Shown: positions 1 to 8,443, counted from the first letter of the stretch. The stretch: 64,000 nucleotides of DNA from Amphritea sp. 1_MG-2023 (GCF_030547545.1 NZ_JAUOQE010000009.1:1-64000); one strand, 5' to 3'. Notes: generated by a model from the sequence alone, not told the origin. Program-made: numbers and translations.

Positions 1-117
1 AGTATGCCTGTAACTGTTGCCTTGATCTCCAGCTTCTCTGTAAGCCAGAGGCGTAATTGACTTATTCGCACCTTCCCAAGCCTCGAGGGCAAGGCCGAGT
101 GTGACATTAGCAGCCAT
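1..117 (-). CDS. N-terminal part of an unidentified protein (cut by window edge)
   Basis: An open frame of 39 codons starts with ATG at 117-115 and runs off the left edge of the window. It begins only 6 bp after the stop codon of the upstream aminotransferase gene, so the two are very probably co-transcribed. The visible peptide contains LGLALEAWEG and PLAYREAGDQG and has no signal peptide or membrane segment. I do not recognise the family. The coupling to a glyoxylate-type aminotransferase suggests a role in glycine, serine or glyoxylate metabolism, but that is inference from position only. Confidence 0.55.
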   Translation of the reverse strand, partial: MAANVTLGLALEAWEGANKSITPLAYREAGDQGNSYRHT

Positions 118-123
118 CACAGA

Positions 124-1305
124 CTAGTTCGTGTTATAAACCGCTTCAGCTGCGGCAATCGCTTTGCCGGTATTGATATCAGCTCCCATCGCTGACAGCG
201 TATTTTCTAACGCATTCAGACACAGCAATACATTTTTCTTATTACACGCCGCGCCCATTAAACCGATACGCCATACTTTACCCGCTAATGCTCCCAAGCC
301 AGCCCCAATCTCTAAGCTGTAATTTTCCAGCAAACGCTGACGCACCTGCGCTTCATCGATACCCTCAGGTACGAATACAGAGTTAAGCTGTGGCAAACGA
401 TAAGGTTCTTCAACCAGAAAGCCAATACCCATCGCTTCTAGCCCATCACGTAAAGCATGGTGATGATGACGGTGACGCGCCCATGCATTTTCGAGCCCCT
501 CTTCCTCCAACATCACCAACGATTCATGGAAGGCATACAACGAGTTAACCGGCGCCGTGTGATGATAAGCACGCTTAGCGCCGCCGCCCCAATACCCCAT
601 CACCAGTTTTTGATCGAGGAACCAACTGGGTGTTTTACTTGCGCGCTGTTCGATCACTTCAATCGCTCGCGTATTGAAACTAACGGGTGAAATACCCGGC
701 GGGCAAGACAAGCACTTCTGAGTACCTGAATAGACGGCATCGATTCCCCAGCCATCGACATCCAATTCACTCCCCCCGAGGGAGGTCACGGTATCAACAA
801 TGGTTAAGGCATCATGTCGTTGCGCGATTTGACATAAGGTTTGTGCATCAGAAAGCACGCCCGTTGATGTTTCCGCATGCACAAAGGCCAATACTTTAAC
901 ATCGGTATTGGCAGCAAACGCGGCTTCAACTTTGGCGGGATCGACCGGTTTACCCCATTCATCTTCAACCATAATGGCGGTTGCACCGAAGCGTTCGACA
1001 TTCTCTTTCATCCGCCCGCCGAACACACCATTCTGACACACAATCACCTTATCACCCGGCTCAACCAGGTTAACAAAACAGGCTTCCATACCCGCCGAAC
1101 CCGGTGCCGAAATCGGCATCGTCAACGGGCTTTTGGTTTTGAAGGCATACTGCAACATCTGTTTCACCTCATCCATCATGCCGATGAATGCGGGATCGAG
1201 ATGGCCAATGGTAGGACGCGCTAAGGCAGCCAGCACCCGAGGGTTAACATCGGAAGGCCCTGGGCCCATCAAGGTGCGCTGCGGTGGGTAGAAAGATGTC
1301 GTCAT
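124..1305 (-). CDS. Class V aminotransferase, serine/alanine-glyoxylate type
   Basis: A 393-residue PLP-dependent fold-type I enzyme of the class V family, which transfers the amino group of serine or alanine to glyoxylate, giving glycine and hydroxypyruvate or pyruvate. The N-terminus has the family opening LMGPGPSDVNPRVL, and the PLP-binding lysine is predicted at K197 within the segment DAVYSGTQKCLS, followed by the typical PPG. Length matches bacterial serine-glyoxylate and alanine-glyoxylate aminotransferases. It is followed at 6 bp by an unidentified gene on the same strand. Hydroxypyruvate isomerase and a tartronate semialdehyde reductase-like gene occur 5 kb away, so a glyoxylate/hydroxypyruvate route is plausible. 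Preferred amino donor cannot be read from sequence. Confidence 0.88.
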   Translation of the reverse strand: MTTSFYPPQRTLMGPGPSDVNPRVLAALARPTIGHLDPAFIGMMDEVKQMLQYAFKTKSPLTMPISAPGSAGMEACFVNLVEPGDKVIVCQNGVFGGRMKENVERFGATAIMVEDEWGKPVDPAKVEAAFAANTDVKVLAFVHAETSTGVLSDAQTLCQIAQRHDALTIVDTVTSLGGSELDVDGWGIDAVYSGTQKCLSCPPGISPVSFNTRAIEVIEQRASKTPSWFLDQKLVMGYWGGGAKRAYHHTAPVNSLYAFHESLVMLEEEGLENAWARHRHHHHALRDGLEAMGIGFLVEEPYRLPQLNSVFVPEGIDEAQVRQRLLENYSLEIGAGLGALAGKVWRIGLMGAACNKKNVLLCLNALENTLSAMGADINTGKAIAAAEAVYNTN

Positions 1306-1359
1306 AATCCGTTGCTCTTTATGATTATTTTGAAATGAAAGTTAAGTCGGGTTAACGTT

Positions 1360-2118
1360 TTAAGCGGTTTTATCAGCGATGCAGTGTACCATCGCGATCA
1401 CCATTTCTGCCGAGTGCTTTGCCGCAATCAGTAGAAACTGATCAAACGACAGGTTGGACTCTTTGCCGGCAATATCTGACAAGGCGCGAATCACGATAAA
1501 AGGAATATCAAACTGATAACAGGTTTGCGCAATGGCGGCCGCTTCCATCTCAACGGCTTTCATGGTGGGAAAATGCTCGCGCGTTTTGGCGACACGTTCA
1601 GGACAGTTCATAAAGGAGTCACCGGTGGCAATCAACCCTTTGACGGTTTGAATCCCTGCCATATCGGCGATACAACGTTGAGCGACATCCGCCAAAAAGT
1701 CATCAGGCGCAAAGCCTGCCGGTAATCCCGGCACTTGACCATGCTCATAACCAAAGATAGTGACATCCACATCATGATGACGCACTTCATCACAGATCAC
1801 CACATCGCCGACATTCAGTTCAGCCGCAAAACCGCCAGCCGAGCCCGTGTTAATCACGCAGGTTGGCTGAAATGTTTGCAGCATTAATGTCGTACCGATA
1901 GCAGCATTGACCTTGCCAATGCCTGATTTAAGCAGCACAACCTCTACGCCGTGCATGGTGCCGGTATAGAGACTGTAACCTGCAATCGTATACTCCTGCC
2001 GCCCCTCCAATGTTTGTTTCAGCAGCTCGACCTCTTCATCCATGGCGCCGATAATACCGATTTTAAGCTGATCAGACTGAGCGCTCAGGCGTTCAGCAAA
2101 GGAGGTGTTGTTGGTCAT
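1360..2118 (-). CDS. mtnN: 5'-methylthioadenosine/S-adenosylhomocysteine nucleosidase
   Basis: The protein splits methylthioadenosine and S-adenosylhomocysteine into adenine plus the thioribose product, a step in methionine salvage and SAM recycling. The core begins KIGIIGAMDEEVELL, followed by the INTGSAGG nucleobase-binding region, VEMEAAA, which holds the substrate-binding Met-Glu, and ALSDIA with the catalytic aspartate. I chose ATG at 2118 (MTNNTSF); a longer frame to 2187 only adds hydrophobic residues without family similarity. The result, 252 residues, is about 20 longer than E. coli Pfs because of an N-terminal extension, so an internal start nearer the core is possible. Confidence 0.93.
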   Translation of the reverse strand: MTNNTSFAERLSAQSDQLKIGIIGAMDEEVELLKQTLEGRQEYTIAGYSLYTGTMHGVEVVLLKSGIGKVNAAIGTTLMLQTFQPTCVINTGSAGGFAAELNVGDVVICDEVRHHDVDVTIFGYEHGQVPGLPAGFAPDDFLADVAQRCIADMAGIQTVKGLIATGDSFMNCPERVAKTREHFPTMKAVEMEAAAIAQTCYQFDIPFIVIRALSDIAGKESNLSFDQFLLIAAKHSAEMVIAMVHCIADKTA

Positions 2119-2245
2119 TCGGGTGATTCCAGCACGAGTAATAAAAAAGTGGATATTAAGGCAATAAGGATACGCAATTTGCGTCACCGAAAAAATAGTA
2201 AATCGGCAGAAAAACAGATTAATACAGCAGTTTTATGACACTATT

Positions 2246-2281
2246 TAGTCGAACAACTAGTCAAACAACTAGCCGATCAAC
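2246..2281. repeat. 12-bp short tandem repeat, three units
   Basis: Three adjacent imperfect copies of a 12-bp unit (TAGTCGAACAAC, TAGTCAAACAAC, TAGCCGATCAAC) lie in the spacer between truC and mtnN. Similar short tandem units occur in other spacers of the window. Confidence 0.7.
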
Positions 2282-2359
2282 GCTTCGGTTGAATATCTAC
2301 CCTCTATTGGCAAGATAAACACAGCACGGCTTGCTCATCGGCTGACATGATGCCGCCCT

Positions 2360-3127
2360 TTAGTTCGCGCTTTCCTCATGATCGGCTCGCATCTGCGGTG
2401 CCGGATATAGTCCTTGCCAACCAAATTCAGTAAACAACTGATCGACCCACTGTGTCACCGGCGCGTTAATGATAACCGGCTGCTGTGTATAAGGGTGCAC
2501 AAACGTCAGCTGAGTTGCCATCAACAACAATCGATCCAAACCAAAGTGATCACGAAACAAGGTATTGTGTTTACCATCACCGTGCTGAGTATCGCCCACC
2601 AAAGGATGAAAAAGATGCTTAAGATGTCGACGAATCTGATGCTTGCGCCCCGTTTTGGGCTTAACCTCAACCAAGGAATAACGCGCGGCAGGGTATTTGC
2701 TCACCGGAATCGGTAACTCAACTGTGCCTAAGCGACGATATTCACTGATCGCATCTTTGGCTGGCTTATTCGGATCAGCCCGTTTATCGGCGACCTTATC
2801 GATAATCTCTTTAAGTGGGTAATCAATAACCCCTTGCTCTTCTGTATAGCCACGACAGACACAGAGGTAGGTTTTTTGCACCCGCCGCTCGGCAAAACAG
2901 AGATTCAGTTTATTCGCCGCGGCCGATGATTTTGCAAAGATGAGTACACCTGACGTGGGGCGATCGAGACGATGCACCGTATAGGCTTTAATCCCCAGCT
3001 GTTCTCGAATCAAGGCGACCGCGTTAGGCGCGCGTCTCTCAATGGGGCTCGGATGTACCAGCAATCCCGCCGGTTTATCAATGGCAAAATAGTGTTCATC
3101 ATCAAAGAGTACGTGTATGGGATACAT
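2360..3127 (-). CDS. truC: tRNA pseudouridine synthase C
   Basis: A 255-residue RluA/TruC-family pseudouridine synthase, which in E. coli modifies U65 of tRNA-Ile and tRNA-Asp. The catalytic motif HRLDRPTSGV carries the conserved aspartate. The N-terminus (LFDDEHYFAIDKPAGLLVHPS) starts directly at the catalytic domain, with no S4 RNA-binding domain, which fits TruC rather than RluC or RluD. The later KTGRKHQIRRHLKHL motif is the second family signature. Length agrees with TruC. It lies alone between mtnN and yccA. Confidence 0.92.
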   Translation of the reverse strand: MYPIHVLFDDEHYFAIDKPAGLLVHPSPIERRAPNAVALIREQLGIKAYTVHRLDRPTSGVLIFAKSSAAANKLNLCFAERRVQKTYLCVCRGYTEEQGVIDYPLKEIIDKVADKRADPNKPAKDAISEYRRLGTVELPIPVSKYPAARYSLVEVKPKTGRKHQIRRHLKHLFHPLVGDTQHGDGKHNTLFRDHFGLDRLLLMATQLTFVHPYTQQPVIINAPVTQWVDQLFTEFGWQGLYPAPQMRADHEESAN

Positions 3128-3297
3128 AATTATAACTTACCTCGCCGGTTCAAGGCGCGCAGCTTATCAATAAATGTTGCTATTGCCTATGAACCCTGCG
3201 GGCAAACATCTGTCATATCTATTAATACCTTCACCATAAACTGACACCACTGACGATTAAAAACCGGTTAAGCATTTAACACGGAGTGTCTGTATGG

Positions 3298-3329
3298 TTG
3301 AAATACTGACAAAAACCTATATATATAGG
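3298..3329 (+). promoter_or_regulatory. Probable sigma-70 promoter of yccA with perfect palindrome
   Basis: TTGAAA at 3298-3303 and TATATA at 3320-3325 are separated by 16 bp. The -10 element sits inside a perfect 14-bp palindrome, CCTATATATATAGG (3316-3329), 58 bp before the yccA start. The palindrome may be a regulator site or just a symmetrical AT stretch. Confidence 0.4.
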
Positions 3330-3386
3330 GTATTCAACAAACTAAACTTAAACGGCACCTAAAGCCTTAATTTATAGAGGGATAAG

Positions 3387-4067
3387 ATGCGTAATATAGA
3401 TACAATGACCGTCCGTTCAGAGCAATCTGTACTGGCGACCAATAAAGTAATTCGCAATACCTACATGCTACTGGCCATGACCATGGTATTCAGTGCGGTG
3501 ACGGCCGGTATCTCTATGGTTATCAACCCACCGATGCTATTGGCTTTAGGAGCGATGATCGCGGGTATGATCTTAACGTTTGTCATCTCGAAAAAGCAAA
3601 ACAGCGCGGCAGCACTGCCGTTAGTATTTGCCTTTACCGGCTTATTTGGCTTTGCCCTCGGTCCGATCTTGAATCGTTACCTCGGTATGGCCAATGGTGG
3701 TGAGATTGTCATGACGGCAATGGGCATGACGGCCGCAACCTTCTTAGGCTTGTCAGCTTACGTCCTCACCAGTAAAAAAGATTTCAGCTTTATGGGCGGA
3801 TTTCTGTCGGCAGGCTTAATCATCGTCTTAGTGGCCATGGTGGCATTGATGATTCTACCGATGTTTGGTGTCAATATTGGTGCCATGCATCTAGCGCTAT
3901 CGGCCGCTGTCGTTTTACTGATGTCTGGCTTTATTCTGTATGACACCAGCAATATCGTTAACGGTACCTACACTAACTACATCATGGCGACAGTTAGCCT
4001 GTATACCAGTATTTTTAACCTGTTTATTCATCTACTCAGCTTGGTTGGTTTTCTTAACGACGACTAA
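3387..4067 (+). CDS. yccA: Bax inhibitor-1 family inner-membrane protein YccA
   Basis: A 226-residue integral membrane protein of the BI-1 (UPF0005) family. About seven hydrophobic helices are visible from residue 26 to the end. In E. coli YccA binds the FtsH protease and modulates quality control of membrane proteins. ATG at 3387 follows a GAGGGATAAG ribosome-binding site; an alternative ATG lies 18 bp further in (MTVRSEQS). A strong terminator follows the stop codon, separating it from the tus operon downstream. The yccA-tus adjacency is usual in Gammaproteobacteria. Confidence 0.92.
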   Translation: MRNIDTMTVRSEQSVLATNKVIRNTYMLLAMTMVFSAVTAGISMVINPPMLLALGAMIAGMILTFVISKKQNSAAALPLVFAFTGLFGFALGPILNRYLGMANGGEIVMTAMGMTAATFLGLSAYVLTSKKDFSFMGGFLSAGLIIVLVAMVALMILPMFGVNIGAMHLALSAAVVLLMSGFILYDTSNIVNGTYTNYIMATVSLYTSIFNLFIHLLSLVGFLNDD

Positions 4068-4104
4068 GTCGTTTTGACCCTCAACATTTAATAAACCACA
4101 CACA

Positions 4105-4140
4105 AAGCCCTGCAATCCTGATAAGATTGCGGGGCTTTTT
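4105..4140 (+). terminator. Rho-independent terminator after yccA
   Basis: The arms CCCTGCAATC and GATTGCGGGG form a stem closed by a short loop and followed by CTTTTT. The stem lies 40 bp after the yccA stop codon and 23 bp before tusD. Confidence 0.85.
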
Positions 4141-4162
4141 AGTTTACAGACAGCAAAATATT

Positions 4163-4555
4163 ATGATCTTTTCTATCGTTGTTACCGGAGCGCCATACAG
4201 CTCTCAGGCGTCAGCCAGCGCCTTGCAATTTAGCCGAAGCGTTTTAAAGCTCGGACACAGCATTCATCGGGTGTTTTTTTATGCCGACGGTGTGCACAGT
4301 GGTTCGGCATTGGCCTCCCCGCCTCAAGATGAAAGCAATATTCCCGCTGAGTGGTCCGAGTTAGCGCGCCAACATCAGCTCGATCTGGTGGTCTGCATCG
4401 CCGCCGCCGTTCGTCGCGGGATACTCGATGAAAACGAAGCCCGCCGCTATGAAAAAAAGGGCCACAACTTAGCAGCAGATTTCACTCTGTCAGGCCTAGG
4501 TCAGCTGGTTGAGGCTGGCATTCTGTCTGACCGTGTTGTGACCTTTGGAGCCTAA
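4163..4555 (+). CDS. tusD: Sulfurtransferase TusD (TusBCD complex)
   Basis: TusD accepts the persulfide sulfur from TusA and passes it to TusE during 2-thiouridine synthesis at U34 of tRNA-Lys, -Glu and -Gln. I place the start at ATG 4163 (MIFSIVVTGAPYSSQ), which matches the family start; a longer frame to 4127 would read through the yccA terminator. With this start the active cysteine falls at C78 in LDLVVCIAAAVRRG, the same number as in E. coli TusD. Length 130 residues is normal. The gene is followed after 2 bp by tusC. Confidence 0.94.
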   Translation: MIFSIVVTGAPYSSQASASALQFSRSVLKLGHSIHRVFFYADGVHSGSALASPPQDESNIPAEWSELARQHQLDLVVCIAAAVRRGILDENEARRYEKKGHNLAADFTLSGLGQLVEAGILSDRVVTFGA

Positions 4556-4557
4556 CC

Positions 4558-4926
4558 ATGCGTGAGAACAAAAAATCATTTCTGATTATCAATCGCAAAG
4601 CCCCCTACGGCAGTAGCGCTGCCCGAGATGCGCTAGATGTTGCACTCACCTTCTCGGTTTTTGAACAGCCTCTCAGTCTGTTATTTATGGATGATGCCGT
4701 GTTACAGCTACTGCCAAACCATCAAGCCAATACGATTGGCCAAAAAAACCTCTCCGCTAATCTGGCGATGCTGGAGATGTATGACATCGATCAATTATAT
4801 GTTTGTCGTCAAGCGTTAAGCGAACGGGGTATTCGTCCCGATCAGATTTCATTAAATATTACCCTGCTAGATACGCACGCTATTGCCGCACTCATCAAAC
4901 AGCAGGATCAGGTATTGAGCTTCTAA
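4558..4926 (+). CDS. tusC: Sulfur relay protein TusC
   Basis: The DsrF-like middle subunit of the TusBCD heterohexamer, 122 residues. It has the DsrE/F fold pattern (SFLIINRKAPYGSSAARDALD, then LSLLFMDDAVLQLL) and no catalytic cysteine is expected. Its stop codon shares a base with the tusB start, so the genes are translationally coupled. Function follows from family and from gene order tusD-tusC-tusB. Confidence 0.92.
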   Translation: MRENKKSFLIINRKAPYGSSAARDALDVALTFSVFEQPLSLLFMDDAVLQLLPNHQANTIGQKNLSANLAMLEMYDIDQLYVCRQALSERGIRPDQISLNITLLDTHAIAALIKQQDQVLSF

Positions 4927-5222
4927 TGACAACACTGCATGTAATCAATAAAACACCATCGGAAAGCAGCGCCCTGCGTGATAGTCTCATCGCGATGAGT
5001 GATGGTGACGCGCTGTTATTGATTGAAAATGGCGTATATGCGACGCTGCCCGCCTATAGCGAACACTTCTCTCGGCTAACCGCTAATGTACAATGCTATC
5101 TACTCACGGATGATGCGCAAGCGCGTGGCTTGAACGATCTGAATCAAGACTTTTGCGGCATCGATTATGATGGCTTCGTTGAACTCAGTTGCCGCTATAG
5201 CAAAGTCGTAAGTTGGTTTTAA
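4926..5222 (+). CDS. tusB: Sulfur relay protein TusB
   Basis: The DsrH-like small subunit of TusBCD, 98 residues. The N-terminus MTTLHVINKTPSES matches the family (TLH followed by a short turn), so ATG 4926, overlapping the tusC stop by one base, is the start; a longer frame to 4803 runs through tusC and is unlikely. The central DALLLIENGVYA is characteristic. It is followed after 1 bp by tusE. Confidence 0.92.
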   Translation: MTTLHVINKTPSESSALRDSLIAMSDGDALLLIENGVYATLPAYSEHFSRLTANVQCYLLTDDAQARGLNDLNQDFCGIDYDGFVELSCRYSKVVSWF

Positions 5223-5223
5223 G

Positions 5224-5583
5224 ATGACAACAGACAATAGTACTCAACCGCACGCGTTACAGGTTAACGGCCTCGCTATTCCGGTCGATCCCGAAGGCTA
5301 TCTTCGGCATCTAGAGGATTGGAATGAAGCGGTTGCCACACAACTCGCGGCACAAGAAGCGATTCAACTCACCGAGGCTCACTGGGAGATTCTCAGGCTA
5401 CTACGGCAGTTCTATCAGCAATTTGAGATGTCCCCCGCTATGCGACCACTGATTAAGGCGATCACCGCCGAACTCGGTAGCGACAAGGGCAAAAGCATCT
5501 ACCTGATGAGTCTTTTTCCCGGTAGCCCAGCGAAGTTAGCCAGCAAGATTGCAGGCCTGCCGAAGCCGACCAACTGTCTATAG
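5224..5583 (+). CDS. tusE: Sulfurtransferase TusE (DsrC family)
   Basis: TusE takes the persulfide from TusD and presents it to MnmA for tRNA 2-thiolation. The protein is 119 residues with the DsrC-family core (DPEGYLRHLEDWNEAVA, HWEILRLLRQFYQQFEMSPAMRPL split over two helices) and the invariant penultimate cysteine in the C-terminal KPTNCL. Only this one of the two DsrC cysteines is present, which is the TusE pattern rather than that of sulfite-reductase-associated DsrC. It completes the tusDCBE set. Confidence 0.94.
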   Translation: MTTDNSTQPHALQVNGLAIPVDPEGYLRHLEDWNEAVATQLAAQEAIQLTEAHWEILRLLRQFYQQFEMSPAMRPLIKAITAELGSDKGKSIYLMSLFPGSPAKLASKIAGLPKPTNCL

Positions 5584-5593
5584 AGTAGTAAGG

Positions 5594-6499
5594 ATGAAAA
5601 TAGCATTTTTAGGTATCGGCCTGATGGGCCGCCCTATGGCCAGTCACTTATTAAAAGCTGGCTTTCAAGTGACACTATGGAACCGCACTCGCCATAAAGC
5701 AGAAGCGCTCATCGATCTGGGAGCAACGCTGGCTAACACCCCTGCAGAGGCACTGACAGATGCCGATATCATCATCACGATGCTGGAAAACGGCCCTGTT
5801 GTTGATCAGGTGTTATTTAATGCCAGTGTCAATTTCAAGCCCGGCAGTACACTCATCGATATGAGTTCAATCCCGCCCGAATTAGCCCGACAACACGCCA
5901 CACGCTGTCTCGCTCTCGACGTCAATTACCTCGATGCACCCGTCTCTGGCGGCACTGTCGGTGCAGAGCAGGCATCCCTATCTATTATGGCTGGTGGCGA
6001 GCGAGCAACATTTGATGCCTGCCTAGCGATACTGTCGACACTGGGAAAAGCCACCTATATTGGTCCCGCCGGATCGGGTCAACTGGCGAAGTGCGCCAAT
6101 CAAGCGATCGTCGGCATCACCATTGGTGCGGTCTCAGAAGCACTACTGCTGGCTGCTGAAGGTGGAGCCGACCCTGCCGCCGTGCGGGAAGCGCTGTTAG
6201 GAGGCTTTGCCGGCAGTCGTATTCTTGAACTACATGGTCAACGTATGATTGATCGAGCATTTAACCCTGGGGCAACGTCTCGCGTACAGTTAAAAGATCT
6301 GCGAACCATTTTAGATACCGCTCAAGATGAAGCACTGACACTGCCCTTGGTGCAGCAAACCTATGCTCAATATCAAAAGCTAGTGAACAATGGCCTAGAA
6401 GAAGTGGATCATAGCGGTCTATTACTGCAACTCGAGATCGATAATGGCAACCGCCCATTAAACAACAAACCGACTCACACACCCTATAGCAAAACTTAA
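5594..6499 (+). CDS. 3-hydroxyisobutyrate/tartronate semialdehyde reductase-like enzyme
   Basis: A 301-residue member of the beta-hydroxyacid dehydrogenase family (GarR/GlxR/MmsB). The NAD(P) Rossmann motif GIGLMGRPMA is at residues 7-16, the substrate loop DAPVSGGTVGAEQASL near 123-138, and the catalytic lysine lies in GSGQLAKCANQ near 170. I took ATG 5594 (MKIAFLGIG), just after GTAAGG; the frame extends further upstream into tusE without family similarity. The following hydroxypyruvate isomerase gene argues for tartronate semialdehyde reductase (glyoxylate to glycerate) over 3-hydroxyisobutyrate oxidation, but no glyoxylate carboligase is visible here. Confidence 0.85.
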   Translation: MKIAFLGIGLMGRPMASHLLKAGFQVTLWNRTRHKAEALIDLGATLANTPAEALTDADIIITMLENGPVVDQVLFNASVNFKPGSTLIDMSSIPPELARQHATRCLALDVNYLDAPVSGGTVGAEQASLSIMAGGERATFDACLAILSTLGKATYIGPAGSGQLAKCANQAIVGITIGAVSEALLLAAEGGADPAAVREALLGGFAGSRILELHGQRMIDRAFNPGATSRVQLKDLRTILDTAQDEALTLPLVQQTYAQYQKLVNNGLEEVDHSGLLLQLEIDNGNRPLNNKPTHTPYSKT

Positions 6500-6549
6500 T
6501 CATCGATTCAGCACCGAGATCTCATCAACCCATAAGAGAGCCACCGCAG

Positions 6550-7326
6550 ATGCCCGATTTTGCCGTTAACCTCAGCATGCTATTCACCGAAGTGCCCCTG
6601 ATCGATCGCTTTGCCGCGGCGGCGAATGCAGGCTTTAGTCGCGTTGAAATTCAATTTCCTTATGTCTTACCTGCGGCTGATATCGCGCAACAATTGCAGC
6701 AGCATAAGCAACAACTCGTACTACTCAATGCGCCCGCAGGAGACACACAAAAAGGCGATATCGGTATCGCCTGTCACCCCCACCGAATAACTGAATTTCG
6801 TCAGGGTGTAGCTCAAGCCATCGATTACGCCAAAGAACTAAACTGCCCTAATATCAATGTATTATCTGGTATAGCGCCCGTTGATTATGATACTAATCTG
6901 ATTGAAAAAACCTTTATCGATAATCTCAAATTTTGCGCCGAACAGATGGCTGAAGCCGATATTCAACTGCTTGTCGAAGCGATTAATACGCAGGATGTGC
7001 CTGGTTTTTTTCTGCACACGAGTCAACAAGCGCTGCATCTCTTTGATGCCGTAGAGCATGCCAATATAAAGCTGCAATATGATATCTATCACATGCAGAT
7101 TATGGAGGGCAATGTGATCCATACGCTGAAAAAACATCTCAATAACATTGGCCATATTCAGTTTGCCGATGTACCGGGGCGTCATGAACCCCAAACTGGT
7201 GAGCTAAACTTCCGCAATATTTTTCAAGCCTTGGATGATATGGGATACTCCGGTGTTACCAGCCTTGAATATAAACCTTCCGTCAGCACGACTGAAAGTC
7301 TGCACTGGCTAAAACAGATAGTATGA
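6550..7326 (+). CDS. hyi: Hydroxypyruvate isomerase family protein
   Basis: A 258-residue TIM-barrel protein of the xylose-isomerase-like superfamily, closest by eye to hydroxypyruvate isomerase, which interconverts hydroxypyruvate and tartronate semialdehyde. Markers are the N-terminal FAVNLSMLFTEVPLIDRF, the metal-site glutamate in LLVEAIN, the YDIYHMQIMEGN segment and FADVPGRHEPQTGE near the C-terminus. It sits 50 bp after the beta-hydroxyacid dehydrogenase gene, and together the two would convert hydroxypyruvate to glycerate. The upstream aminotransferase at 124-1305 could supply hydroxypyruvate. Confidence 0.88.
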   Translation: MPDFAVNLSMLFTEVPLIDRFAAAANAGFSRVEIQFPYVLPAADIAQQLQQHKQQLVLLNAPAGDTQKGDIGIACHPHRITEFRQGVAQAIDYAKELNCPNINVLSGIAPVDYDTNLIEKTFIDNLKFCAEQMAEADIQLLVEAINTQDVPGFFLHTSQQALHLFDAVEHANIKLQYDIYHMQIMEGNVIHTLKKHLNNIGHIQFADVPGRHEPQTGELNFRNIFQALDDMGYSGVTSLEYKPSVSTTESLHWLKQIV

Positions 7327-7337
7327 GAGAATAATCT

Positions 7338-7892
7338 ATGGGCCTTGAAGACACCGCCGCACAACTACAGCAGATTCAGGCAGAACTGAGCGCTAATGTT
7401 TATGATCTACACAAAAAAAATGGCGAGAGTCAGGAAGCCTATCGAAAGTGGGCGACCTTTTCGATAGCCGATGAGCTGTACGCCATTGATGTAATGCAGG
7501 TAAAAGAAGTACTACGCTTTACCGATATAACCCCCGTTCCTGGCGCTCCAGAGGGAGTACTCGGTATCATCAATCTACGTGGTAGCGTCGTCACCGTTGT
7601 TAACTCCCGCACCCTTTTCCATCTTGAAGATAAAGCAATCGATCACAATACCCGCATTATCGTGGTTGAATTCGATGATCAGGAGGTACTTGGCGTTCTG
7701 GTTGATGGCGTGGATGAAGTCATTAATCTACCTGAAAGTGACACCGATCGCGCCCCTGGCGTGTTACGCGAAGATGCTCAGCGACAATTTGTACAGGGCG
7801 TTTGCTATCGCGATGAGCATCTTATTATTCTCTTAGACCTTGATAAAATGCTGGCCGGATTCAAACTTCACACGGATGATACATCTGAATAA
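7338..7892 (+). CDS. CheW-like chemotaxis coupling protein
   Basis: A single CheW domain spans about residues 35-178 of 184, preceded by a polar extension of some 30 residues. Typical features are WATFSIADELYAIDVMQVKEVLRF, ITPVPGAPEGVLGIINLRGSVVTV split over two strands, and LGVLVDGVDEV. CheW proteins bridge chemoreceptors to CheA. It starts 11 bp after hyi and ends at a terminator, so it appears to be the last gene of the tus-hyi run, an unusual place for a chemotaxis gene; no other chemotaxis gene is in the window. Confidence 0.88.
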   Translation: MGLEDTAAQLQQIQAELSANVYDLHKKNGESQEAYRKWATFSIADELYAIDVMQVKEVLRFTDITPVPGAPEGVLGIINLRGSVVTVVNSRTLFHLEDKAIDHNTRIIVVEFDDQEVLGVLVDGVDEVINLPESDTDRAPGVLREDAQRQFVQGVCYRDEHLIILLDLDKMLAGFKLHTDDTSE

Positions 7893-7909
7893 CGCTTATA
7901 GCGCTTGAT

Positions 7910-7933
7910 ATAAGGCCCAATAGCGGGCCTTAT
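7910..7933. terminator. Terminator between cheW-like gene and yjbQ
   Basis: Perfect arms ATAAGGCCC and GGGCCTTAT enclose AATAGC and are followed by TTAA. It lies between convergent genes and can serve both strands. Confidence 0.75.
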
Positions 7934-7943
7934 TTAATACGCC

Positions 7944-8348
7944 TCAGCCAATATGAACGGCGATCTGACGCTGCTGATGATGGTGACGATGTTCCCAACA
8001 GAAGATTCCCTGCCAAGTCCCCAGCATTAATCGTCCCCGATGAATCGGCACCGATAAGGTAGTCGCCGTCAAGGCCGCTTTAATATGCGCAGGCATATCA
8101 TCTGGTCCTTCAGCAACATGGGTATATAACGCGTCATCTTCCCGCACCAGACGGCTAAGCCAGTTTTCTAAATCATGTTGCGCACTCGGGTCAGCATTTT
8201 CCTGAATCATCAGGCTGGCGCTCGTATGCTGAATCAACAAACTACACAGCCCCTCCTGCACCTCACTATGACTGACCAAGCGATCAACCGCGCCGGTGAA
8301 CTCGTATAAACCCTGCCCTCGGGTCGACACACTAATGATATCAATCAT
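7944..8348 (-). CDS. YjbQ family protein (UPF0047)
   Basis: A 134-residue protein of the YjbQ/UPF0047 family, for which thiamine phosphate synthase activity has been reported in some members; the physiological role is unsettled. Conserved parts are LCSLLIQHTSASLMIQENAD, the DMPAHIKAALT segment, and a histidine-rich C-terminus (GIFCWEHRHHH), consistent with a metal-bound trimeric fold. It stands alone, convergent with the cheW-like gene and downstream of malate dehydrogenase. Confidence 0.88.
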   Translation of the reverse strand: MIDIISVSTRGQGLYEFTGAVDRLVSHSEVQEGLCSLLIQHTSASLMIQENADPSAQHDLENWLSRLVREDDALYTHVAEGPDDMPAHIKAALTATTLSVPIHRGRLMLGTWQGIFCWEHRHHHQQRQIAVHIG

Positions 8349-8374
8349 CTTTACTTACCTTACTTACCCATTAA

Positions 8375-8415
8375 AAAAAGCCCTGCCAACGTATGCTACG
8401 CCGACCGGGCTTTTT
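8375..8415 (-). terminator. Terminator after malate dehydrogenase
   Basis: Arms AAAAAGCCC and GGGCTTTTT with an inner CGTA-TGC-TACG hairpin lie between the stop of mdh and the start of yjbQ, giving a T-run on either strand. Confidence 0.7.
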
Positions 8416-8443
8416 AGTGCGAGCCTCTGTATTAAAGCAATGC

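Noticed and set aside
4803-4925. 41-codon N-terminal extension of TusB
   Set aside because: It overlaps the well-conserved tusC frame, and the family start MTTLHVINK lies at 4926, coupled to the tusC stop.
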